The translations under genes and the position numbers were made by a program. This document shows positions 6,801 through 11,417 of a stretch of DNA of 11,417 bases, piece after piece. The notes under the pieces were generated by a model, which was given only the letters and a program-made list of their open reading frames with translations, was not told the origin of the DNA and did no database searches. The stretch is from CAYLZN01 sp964387935. GTDB lineage: Bacteria; Acidobacteriota; Vicinamibacteria; Vicinamibacterales; JAFNAJ01. Each line of letters begins with the position of its first letter. Position 1 is the first letter of the stretch. The stretch is taken from positions 1-11,417 of the forward strand of contig CAYLZN010000185.1 in the NCBI GenBank assembly GCA_964387935.1, given 5' to 3'.

Positions 6801-8773
6801 GCCTCGACGACGCCACGCGTGTCGCGCCGGCCGAGTGGGCCTACTCGCAGGTGGCTGGTGCCCTGGCCGTGAACGATGCCGGCACGATCACGCTGGCGGG
6901 GTCCTCCACGAGCAGTGCCCTGCAGACGACGCCTGGCGCTGTCCAGTCGACCTACGGCGGGTCGATCGACGGGATCCTGCTGCGCCTTGCCCCATGGTCG
7001 TCAGCGGCGGATGGTGACGGCGACGGGCTTCCGGACGCGTGGGCCGTCGCCACCGGGCTGGCTGCCTCCGCCGAGCGGGCTCCGGATGCGGATCCCGACG
7101 ACGACGGCTTGACCAACCGCGAGGAAGCCGCGGCGGGCTCGCATCCGCTCGGCTTCGTGCGGCGGTACCTTGCCGAGGGCTCGACAGGCGCGTTCTTCGA
7201 CACCGAGATCGCCGTCGCGAATCTCTCGAGCACTGAAACGGCGCACGTCCTCCTGCGATGGCAGCGTGACGACGGCTTCGAGGCCACGACGCCGCTCGAA
7301 GTGCCACCGCAGTCGCGCCGGACCGCTGATCCCGAGCGCGTCGCCGGTTTCGAGAACGCGGCCTTTTCCACGCTGGTCGAAAGCGATCTCGAGGTGCTCG
7401 TCGATCGGCGGATGCGCTGGGACGCGAGCGGGTACGGCAGTCACCTCGAGCAAGCCGTGCTCGAGCCGTCGACCACGTGGTACTTTGCCGAGGGCGCGAC
7501 GCACTCCGGCTTCGATCTCTTTTATCTCGTGCAGAACCCCGGTGATTCGGCCGCGACCGTGCGCGTGACCTACCTGCGGCCGGCGCCCGAGCCGGCCGTC
7601 GAGCGCGTTTACGTGGTGCCCGCGCACAATCGCTACACCATCTGGGTCGATGCGGAAGGGCCAGAGTTGGTGTCGACCGACGCGTCCGCCATTGTTCGAA
7701 GCGACGCGCCGGTCGTGGTCGAGCGGGCCATGTATCTGAGCGGGGCCGGTCGCCAGTTCGCCGCGGGCCACGTCAGCGCGGGCGTGACGGCTCCGTCGAC
7801 CATGTGGTCCTTTGCCGAGGGAGCGACCGGGAGCTTCTTCGACACCTTCCTGCTCGTTGCGAACCCGGACGAACGCGCGGCAGAGATCGAGGTCTACTTC
7901 AAACCCGTCGGCCGGATCATCTCGAAGCGCTACACGATTGCGCCAGGGAGCCGACTCACGATCTGGGTGGACCACCAGGACCCGCAACTGGCAGACACCG
8001 CCCTCTCCGCGATGGTCTATGTCACCAACGGCGTGCCAGTCGTGGCGGAGCGCGCCATGTGGTGGCCAGGCCCGACCGCCGAGACGTGGACCGAAGCGCA
8101 CGGATCCTTCGGATCACCCGTGGTCTCGGCGGTCTGGGGCATTGCGGACGGCGAAGTGGGCGGACCCGACCACGCCGACACCTACATCCTCGTGACGGAT
8201 TCCATCCCGGGATACCCCTTCACCGTGACGCTCTTCTTCGACGATGGCACGACGGCACAACGGACCTACCGGAGCACTGGCCGGTTCAACATCCCCGTGA
8301 GCGTCGAGTTCCCAGAGGCGCGCGGACGACGGTTCTCGGCGATGATCGTCAGCCCGTATCGCAAGTACACCTCGAGCCCGGAGGCATCCTGGGGCTCCGC
8401 GATGGTGGTCGAGCGCGCGCTTTATTCCGACGCCGATGGTGTGTTCTGGGCGTCGGGCAGCGCCGCGCTGGCCACCAACCTGGTGCGACACCTGGTCTTC
8501 CTGGACGGGCGGTGGCACCCTGAAGAAGTCGAAGTGACCCTTGGCAGCTCGGTGTGGTTCGTCGATCCGTCCTTTGGTCCGGCCCTGACCGTCGGGCCAG
8601 ACAGCAGCGCCGCCGTGGCCGGTTGCGCCGAAGTGGCAGCCGTCGGCACGCTGAAGCCCGGCGTGCCCCAGGTGAGCGGACAGTTCAGGGAGCGGAAGAC
8701 CTGTGCCTGGGTCGCCGATGCCGGCCCGCAGTTTCCCGGCGTCCGCTGGAGGGGCCGCATCGTCGTGCGGTAG
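3836..8773 (+). CDS. Giant exported modular protein: DUF7948-like front, SBBP propeller split by Asp-box domain, Ca-type linker, four tandem domains, cupredoxin-like tail
   Basis: Seen: 1645 residues. A Sec-type signal peptide (TRRAR then a hydrophobic run, residues 8-33) leads to a DUF7948-like region (about 45-255; PGIDLLF near 147, LVIDP at 251-255). SBBP-type blades follow, each with a G-rich strand and a (F/W)-V-A-R-L-like strand, the aromatic being at residues 306, 382, 442, 523, 598 and 979. Between the two halves of blade 6 lies an Asp-box region (about 655-975) with boxes at 710-717, 757-764, 803-810, 844-851 and 890-897. Next come a Ca-binding type linker DGDGDGLPDAW (1059-1069) and DADPDDDGLTNREE (1084-1097), four repeats of about 105-110 residues starting near 1110, 1215, 1324 and 1434, and a cupredoxin-like tail (about 1548-1645). 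Family knowledge: such proteins are secreted or surface proteins common in Acidobacteriota; the ligand is unknown. ATG at 3836 is the first start after an in-frame TGA; ATG at 3854 would give a shorter, more typical signal peptide. Neither has a convincing ribosome site. The stop lies 8 bases from the end of the convergent toxin gene. Confidence 0.92.
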   Translation: MCPSTSMTRRARLAVLTCCLVIGPVATAIVAGASPGGVLRSARAATLPLVFEPAAGSGSSAPRAFVARDGHVTLVTEGARTIIAFADGRTPVPTVVRMTLLDTVPAAAPYGEQRLAGHTNYVIGHDASAWRLGVPHYRRVRTPGIYPGIDLLFHPTGGEIEFDFLLQPGADPSRISWDVESAGDVRLNSEGDLVLTVAGHTVTCRKPVVYQPTAAGRRPVDAAFALRGPADAKATVVGFRLGPHDPALPLVIDPILTFATYLGGPDQDRISAVAAGPGGADYITGTMNLVYTTGPDFYFDARSDGFVAKLNAAGSAFDYLTVFGGERSEAGHALALGPEERVWVAGVTTSADFPTRAPMFPLQAGQSCPTIFGANRPCSDAFLMELDAAGAITWATPIGGRFSDSAIDMALDGSSGVYLTGFTDSADFPGGGPPRSRWGDAWVARVDIASRSMTYVFRLPAYTRTQAIAVDAAGAAYVTGYVVDTTSDLSRFTATPGAVQPTYAGDTCSYFRGILSGQCGDVFVARLSSDGTSMEYATFLGGADDDVATDIAVDRRGAVTIGGWTRSKDFPTSCAIQSSNRSGPSTDLGYNDWGRDAFVARLSPDGTVLDVSTYLGGVGDDAAVALARSADGSLLIAGVAGSLDLPGDALPGVPDPGVLFVSTHANHWAGIGLGLPVASVTLYPHPGRPGTLYAFTSGASSGRPMDLFRSRDAGYSWQVVTPPLPAGYSVYAGAEVFLDPARPDVVFARVGGDVHRSRDGGDTWTRVQGPMPGAAFDFFLALGPTLYGRSVPTGAPAGGLSRSEDDGATWTALDPAPGAGARIVGTAFQPGTIYAVNYTSLFRSTDAGRSFALVNDTLGGWAGRTLLVHPSNPNVLYAADGTVADEPLRTGDGGSTWHPFREGLPAGAAHLLGIDHQPPHTLYALASTQRVFGRTEGTIWVEEPGPGPATSAMARVAIGNGPARVYAVVRPSAARSNWFIARLTADDTRLDDATRVAPAEWAYSQVAGALAVNDAGTITLAGSSTSSALQTTPGAVQSTYGGSIDGILLRLAPWSSAADGDGDGLPDAWAVATGLAASAERAPDADPDDDGLTNREEAAAGSHPLGFVRRYLAEGSTGAFFDTEIAVANLSSTETAHVLLRWQRDDGFEATTPLEVPPQSRRTADPERVAGFENAAFSTLVESDLEVLVDRRMRWDASGYGSHLEQAVLEPSTTWYFAEGATHSGFDLFYLVQNPGDSAATVRVTYLRPAPEPAVERVYVVPAHNRYTIWVDAEGPELVSTDASAIVRSDAPVVVERAMYLSGAGRQFAAGHVSAGVTAPSTMWSFAEGATGSFFDTFLLVANPDERAAEIEVYFKPVGRIISKRYTIAPGSRLTIWVDHQDPQLADTALSAMVYVTNGVPVVAERAMWWPGPTAETWTEAHGSFGSPVVSAVWGIADGEVGGPDHADTYILVTDSIPGYPFTVTLFFDDGTTAQRTYRSTGRFNIPVSVEFPEARGRRFSAMIVSPYRKYTSSPEASWGSAMVVERALYSDADGVFWASGSAALATNLVRHLVFLDGRWHPEEVEVTLGSSVWFVDPSFGPALTVGPDSSAAVAGCAEVAAVGTLKPGVPQVSGQFRERKTCAWVADAGPQFPGVRWRGRIVVR
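5804..6762 (+). other. Asp-box (BNR/sortilin-like) domain inserted within a propeller blade
   Basis: Residues about 657-975 of the giant protein. Five S/T-x-D-x-G-x-(S/T)-(W/F) boxes are visible, plus a degenerate one (STHANHW at 662-668). Between them recur P-x-x-P-x-x-(L/V)-Y/F-A segments typical of VPS10/sortilin-like and photosystem-assembly-like propellers. The flanking sequence before it stops midway through an SBBP blade and the sequence after it (FIARL at 979-983) supplies the missing strand. Confidence 0.7.
7166..8460 (+). repeat. Four tandem protein-domain repeats of about 105-110 residues
   Basis: Protein-level repeats in the giant exported protein. Each begins with a W/R-Y/S/G-x-A-(E/D)-G motif followed by a short loop and F/H-D-T/L plus a beta-strand: YLAEGSTGAFFDT (1111), WYFAEGATHSGFDL (1215), WSFAEGATGSFFDT (1324) and WGIADGEVGGPDHADT (1434). 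Three end in a V-x-V-x-E/D-R-A/R-M/L segment before the next unit (for example VVVERAMYLS and VVAERAMWWP). The fourth copy is the most diverged. At DNA level the copies are well diverged, so this is old duplication. Confidence 0.75.
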
Positions 8774-8781
8774 GCCAGCCC

Positions 8782-9207
8782 TCATCCCGGATGTCGCCGG
8801 AAGGCGCGCCGCCGGCCGGACCCGTAGCGGTAGACGAGGAAGTGCTTGTCGAAGGTGAAGGCGTCTTCGATGCCGCGTCGTTCCATCAGGGCGAACGAGG
8901 TGCAGTCGGTGAAGCTGAAGTCCTGGTCCGGGAAGTCTTGAGCGATCCGCCACGCGGCTTCGAGATCAGCCGGATCCACCGTCAGCATCGGCACCTGCAC
9001 GTCCCGCAGCGTCTCCCAGAAGGTGAGCGCCGCCGGTCGGCCAAGGTGCGCCGTCAGCAGTGCCCAGGTTTCCGCCACCACGAGATCGGAGGTGACAAGG
9101 TCGCGTGTCTGCGCCCGTTTGATGTAGAAACGGGAGGCGGAGGCGTGGTGGCGGTCCGAACGGTCCGCCACGGCGTACCACGCCCCGGTATCAGCGAAGA
9201 TGCTCAC
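8782..9207 (-). CDS. vapC: VapC-type PIN-domain ribonuclease toxin
   Basis: Seen: 141 residues, a usual PIN toxin length. Acidic residues sit where the PIN active site needs them: Asp6 in FADTGAW, Glu46 in VVAETWAL, Asp101 in FSFTDCTSFALM (with Asp96 just before) and Asp120 in FTFDKHF. Family knowledge: PIN toxins are Mg2+-dependent ribonucleases that cut tRNA or rRNA sites and are neutralised by a cognate antitoxin. The ATG at 9207 lies inside the end of the antitoxin gene, overlapping by 17 bases in a different frame, which is the normal operon order with translational coupling. The C-terminus is basic (GRRRAFRRHPG). The gene ends 8 bases from the stop of the convergent giant gene, with no evident terminator between them. 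The specific RNA target cannot be told from sequence. The symbol is given at family level. Confidence 0.93.
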   Translation of the reverse strand: MSIFADTGAWYAVADRSDRHHASASRFYIKRAQTRDLVTSDLVVAETWALLTAHLGRPAALTFWETLRDVQVPMLTVDPADLEAAWRIAQDFPDQDFSFTDCTSFALMERRGIEDAFTFDKHFLVYRYGSGRRRAFRRHPG

Positions 9208-9448
9208 GGGTCAGTGCCTCTCCGAGCGCCCGGTCGTGGTCCTCGCTCACGTCGGCCCGCCCACTGGCTCCGAGCGCGACCAGGCGCGACCACACACGGG
9301 CGGGCACGTTCTTCTGACCGGGGTCGCCAAGGTATTGACGGACGAGGCGCCGGATCAACGCGGTCACCGGAATCCGTTCAGCGCGCGCCCGTTCTTTCAG
9401 CGCCTCGAGCTGTTCCGCCTCCAGATAGACCATGGTTCTTGACGTCAT
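9191..9448 (-). CDS. vapB: VapB-type ribbon-helix-helix antitoxin
   Basis: Seen: 85 residues. The first 40 fit a ribbon-helix-helix (CopG/Arc-type) DNA-binding fold: a short strand RTMVYLEA, then helix EQLEALKERARAER, a turn IPVT and helix ALIRRLVRQYL. The C-terminal half (about 45-85) is charged and would be the toxin-binding tail. Family knowledge: such antitoxins bind the PIN toxin and repress their own operon as dimers at palindromes. The frame remains open far upstream on this strand, antisense to the hydrolase gene. ATG at 9448 is chosen because the RHH fold begins right after it and a palindrome and promoter candidate lie immediately upstream. No ribosome site precedes the ATG; the predicted transcript starts about 3 bases upstream, so a leaderless mRNA is likely (inference). 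Confidence 0.9.
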   Translation of the reverse strand: MTSRTMVYLEAEQLEALKERARAERIPVTALIRRLVRQYLGDPGQKNVPARVWSRLVALGASGRADVSEDHDRALGEALTREHLR

Positions 9449-9467
9449 GATGCTAGCATCATAGCAT
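9439..9467 (+). promoter_or_regulatory. Candidate promoter of the ester hydrolase gene
   Basis: TTGACG at 9439-9444 (five of six to the -35 consensus) is followed after 17 bases by TAGCAT at 9462-9467 (four of six to the -10 consensus). Transcription would start near 9474, about two bases before the ATG at 9476. The -35 box lies within the antitoxin coding region, and the spacer contains nearly the whole palindrome at 9447-9462. Confidence 0.45.
9447..9462. promoter_or_regulatory. Perfect 16-bp palindrome, probable antitoxin operator
   Basis: ATGATGCTAGCATCAT reads the same on both strands and spans the antitoxin start codon. The half-site TAGCATC occurs at 9454-9460 and again at 9462-9468, with its inverse GATGCTA at 9449-9455. 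Two inverted half-sites plus one direct copy 8 bases away fit cooperative binding by ribbon-helix-helix dimers. The position, covering the operon's own start, is what an autoregulating antitoxin would use. Confidence 0.7.
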
Positions 9468-9485
9468 CGAAGGCCATGAAGTCCA
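9458..9485 (-). promoter_or_regulatory. Candidate promoter of the antitoxin-toxin operon
   Basis: On the minus strand, TGGACT (9485-9480, four of six to the -35 consensus) and TATGAT (9463-9458, five of six to the -10 consensus) are separated by 16 bases. The predicted start near 9451 is three bases before the antitoxin ATG. The -10 box overlaps the palindrome, so the antitoxin would block this promoter. The -35 lies within the first codons of the hydrolase gene. Confidence 0.5.
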
Positions 9486-11417
9486 TCGATCGGATCCGCT
9501 CGGTCGTCGTCCTGGTCGCGCCAGTGGCCGTCGCCGCGGCATTCGTCCACCTGACCGCCGCGCAGACGAGGCCCGTCGCGCAGCCTCCGGGCCTGCCGAG
9601 CGAGACGCCGGAGAAGTTCGAGCCGACCTTTCACGGCTTCGACCACGAGCGTCGCGACGTGATGATCCCGATGCGCGACGGCGTCAGGCTGCACACCGTG
9701 ATCCTCGTGCCGAAGGGGACCACGCGGGCGCCGATCCTGCTGACGCGCACGCCCTACGACGCGACCGCGCTGACCACCCACGCGCAGAGCGCCCACCTCG
9801 GACCGATCCTGTCTGGCTACGACCACGCCACGGACGTGGTCGTCGAGGGCGGCTACATCCGGGTCGTCCAGGACGTGCGCGGCAAGTACGGGTCGGAGGG
9901 CGACTACGTCGTGAACCGCCCGCTGCGCGGACCGCAGAACCCGACGCCGGTCGATCACGCCACCGACACCTACGACACCATCGACTGGCTCGTGAAGCAC
10001 GTGCCCGAAAGCAACGGCAGGGTCGGCATCCTCGGCATTTCGTACAACGGCTTCCTGCCGCTGATGGCGCTGGTCGATCCGCATCCGGCGCTCAAGGTGT
10101 CGGTGCCGATGAACCCGATGGTGGACGGCTGGATCGGCGATGACTGGTTCCACCACGGGGCGTTCCGCCAGCAGATGATGCCGTTCATCTACAACCAGGT
10201 CGCGACGCGCAGGAACGAGGCGCTGTGGTGGACGAGCCATTTCGACGACTACGACATGTTCATGGAGGCGGGGTCGGCGGGGGAGCTGGGGCGGCGACGT
10301 GGCCTCGAGCAGATCGGGTTCTGGCGGAAGCTGCTCGAGCATCCCGGCTACGACGCCTTCTGGCGCGATCAGGCGGTGGACAAGCAGCTGGCGGCCAGGC
10401 CGCTCCGCGTGCCCGTGATGATCGTGCACAGCCTGTGGGACCAGGAGGACATCTACGGCGCCATAGCCGTGTACAAGGCGCTCGAGCCGAAGGACACCGG
10501 CAACGACAGGGTGTTTCTCGTCATGGGGCCGTGGTACCACGGCCAGGCGATCAATGACGGGAGCGCGCTCGGGGCCGTGCGGTTCAATGGCGACACCGCG
10601 CTCCACTTCCGCCGCGAAGTCCTGCGTCCCTTCCTCGACCAGTACCTGAGGGACGGGGCGCCGAAGGCCGACGTGGCGCCGGTGACCGCGTTCGAGACCG
10701 GCACGAATGCGTGGCGGCGCCTGCCGGCCTGGCCGGCCGGCTGCGCGACGGGTTGCACGATCCAGCCGACGCCGCTCTACCTCGGGGCGGGATTGACGCT
10801 CGGGTTCGACGCGCCGACGGCAGGGCAGCCGACGTTCGAGGAGTACGTGTCCGATCCCGCCAGGCCGGTGCCGTACCGCGCGCGCCCGATCCGGCCCGTC
10901 GGCTACTACGACACGGGCCTGACCTGGCCCCAGTGGCTCGTGGACGATCAGCGCGAGGCCTCCGGCCGCCCGGACGTCGTCACGTTCGTCTCGGACGTGC
11001 TGCGTGAGCCGCTCAAGATCAGCGGCGAGCCCGTGGCCAATCTCGTCGCTTCCACCACTGGCACCGACGCAGACTGGGTGGTGAAGCTGATCGACGTGTA
11101 TCCGAGCGAGGTGGCCGGGCAACCCGAGATGGGCGGCTATCAGCTCGCCGTCGCGATGGACATTTTCCGGGGCCGCTATCGAGAGAGCCTCGAGAGTCCA
11201 AAGTCTATCGCCCCGAACACGCCGCTCGTCTACCGCTTCGCCCTGCCCACGGCGAACCACGTGTTCCTGCCGGGCCACCGCCTCATGGTGCAGGTGCAAT
11301 CGAGCTGGTTCCCGCTCTACGACCGCAACCCGCAGACGTTCGTCCCGAACATCTTCTGGGCAAAGCCGGAGGACTATCGCAAGGCCACGCAGCGTATCCA
11401 TCACGCGCCCGGGCAGG
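9476..11417 (+). CDS. Exported alpha-amino-acid ester hydrolase-like CocE/NonD family serine hydrolase, 3' end off the right edge
   Basis: Seen: 647 codons with no stop before the right edge. A signal peptide (MKSIDRIR, hydrophobic run, AAQ near residue 30) predicts export. The alpha/beta-hydrolase catalytic residues are Ser189 in GISYNG with Tyr190 as the oxyanion residue, Asp322 in HSLWDQED and His355 in GPWYHGQ. A C-terminal jelly-roll-type region begins near 510. Family knowledge: in the Xanthomonas citri alpha-amino-acid ester hydrolase, as I recall it, the triad is Ser174, Asp307, His340 and a carboxylate cluster (Asp208, Glu309, Asp310) binds the substrate's free alpha-amino group. All six residues occur here at a constant +15 offset (Asp223 in GWIGDDW, Glu324, Asp325). 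Inferred activity: hydrolysis or transfer of alpha-amino-acyl groups from esters, and possibly from beta-lactams with such side chains, in periplasm or medium. A cocaine-esterase-like or dipeptidyl-peptidase role is less likely. The start is chosen for the signal peptide; GAAGG lies only two bases before the ATG, too close for a normal ribosome site. Confidence 0.9.
   Translation, partial: MKSIDRIRSVVVLVAPVAVAAAFVHLTAAQTRPVAQPPGLPSETPEKFEPTFHGFDHERRDVMIPMRDGVRLHTVILVPKGTTRAPILLTRTPYDATALTTHAQSAHLGPILSGYDHATDVVVEGGYIRVVQDVRGKYGSEGDYVVNRPLRGPQNPTPVDHATDTYDTIDWLVKHVPESNGRVGILGISYNGFLPLMALVDPHPALKVSVPMNPMVDGWIGDDWFHHGAFRQQMMPFIYNQVATRRNEALWWTSHFDDYDMFMEAGSAGELGRRRGLEQIGFWRKLLEHPGYDAFWRDQAVDKQLAARPLRVPVMIVHSLWDQEDIYGAIAVYKALEPKDTGNDRVFLVMGPWYHGQAINDGSALGAVRFNGDTALHFRREVLRPFLDQYLRDGAPKADVAPVTAFETGTNAWRRLPAWPAGCATGCTIQPTPLYLGAGLTLGFDAPTAGQPTFEEYVSDPARPVPYRARPIRPVGYYDTGLTWPQWLVDDQREASGRPDVVTFVSDVLREPLKISGEPVANLVASTTGTDADWVVKLIDVYPSEVAGQPEMGGYQLAVAMDIFRGRYRESLESPKSIAPNTPLVYRFALPTANHVFLPGHRLMVQVQSSWFPLYDRNPQTFVPNIFWAKPEDYRKATQRIHHAPGQ

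Noticed and set aside
7001..8101. Minus-strand open frame of 366 codons
   Set aside because: It is antisense to the four-repeat region, which shows clear protein-level repeats on the plus strand. No domain is visible in the minus frame.
8785..8795. CATCCCGGATG hairpin near the convergent ends of the giant and toxin genes
   Set aside because: The stem is four pairs with a three-base loop, has no T-tract and lies within the toxin coding end.
8554..9450. Plus-strand open frame of 298 codons over the toxin and antitoxin genes
   Set aside because: The opposite strand holds intact PIN and ribbon-helix-helix proteins with correct order and overlap. The plus frame has no recognisable domain.
9191..11404. 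Long minus-strand open frame of 737 codons ending at the antitoxin stop
   Set aside because: Most of it is antisense to the hydrolase, whose catalytic motifs and signal peptide are clear. The Arg/His-rich composition is typical of shadow frames in GC-rich DNA. Only its last 85 codons, from ATG at 9448, are a real gene.
1..11417. tRNA, rRNA, CRISPR array, IS element or attachment site
   Set aside because: No regularly spaced repeats, transposase-like protein, terminal inverted repeats or tRNA-like structure were seen in reading both strands.

Overview
The window is GC-rich bacterial DNA, roughly two-thirds GC where I counted lines, and reads like a chromosomal segment of an environmental Acidobacteriota-type organism, possibly the Vicinamibacteria. 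The taxonomic guess rests on gene content: an acidobacterial-style secreted beta-propeller protein with an SBBP/DUF7948-like front end, a heme lipoprotein resembling the di-heme oxidoreductases, and an exported CocE/alpha-amino-acid ester hydrolase. No rRNA, tRNA, CRISPR array, IS element or replication origin is visible. No stretch longer than about 300 bases lacks a gene; the longest gap is 175 bases (3661-3835).

Layout. (1) 1-814, minus: the N-terminal 271 codons of a CxxCH heme lipoprotein, cut by the left edge, with a consensus TATAAT box 40 bases upstream of its start. (2) 919-2904, minus: a 661-residue PD-(D/E)XK-like plus superfamily 1-like helicase protein (DUF2075 / Schlafen group 3-like helicase). 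(3) 2953-3660, plus: a 235-residue unassigned protein with a possible nuclease signature, divergent from (2) across 48 bases. (4) 3836-8773, plus: a 1645-residue exported modular protein. (5) 8782-9448, minus: a VapBC-type toxin-antitoxin operon, with a ribbon-helix-helix antitoxin and a PIN-domain toxin overlapping by 17 bases. (6) 9476 to the right edge, plus: an exported alpha-amino-acid ester hydrolase-like enzyme, cut by the edge.

Three things stand out. First, genes (2) and (3) form a compact divergent helicase/nuclease-like pair between unrelated exported-protein genes, which is a reasonable candidate for an uncharacterised defence or DNA-processing module. Second, the 27-base gap between the antitoxin and the hydrolase holds most of a perfect 16-bp palindrome. 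It lies inside two back-to-back candidate promoters that would both give nearly leaderless mRNAs, so the antitoxin may control the hydrolase as well as itself. Third, the giant protein appears to carry a seven-bladed propeller whose sixth blade is split by a whole Asp-box (BNR/sortilin-like) domain. This is followed by a calcium-binding linker, four copies of a roughly 110-residue domain and a cupredoxin-like tail that seems to have lost its copper ligands.

The genes do not form one pathway. The exported proteins (heme lipoprotein, propeller giant, ester hydrolase) are envelope or extracellular functions. The helicase/nuclease-like pair and the toxin-antitoxin operon look like accessory insertions between them.
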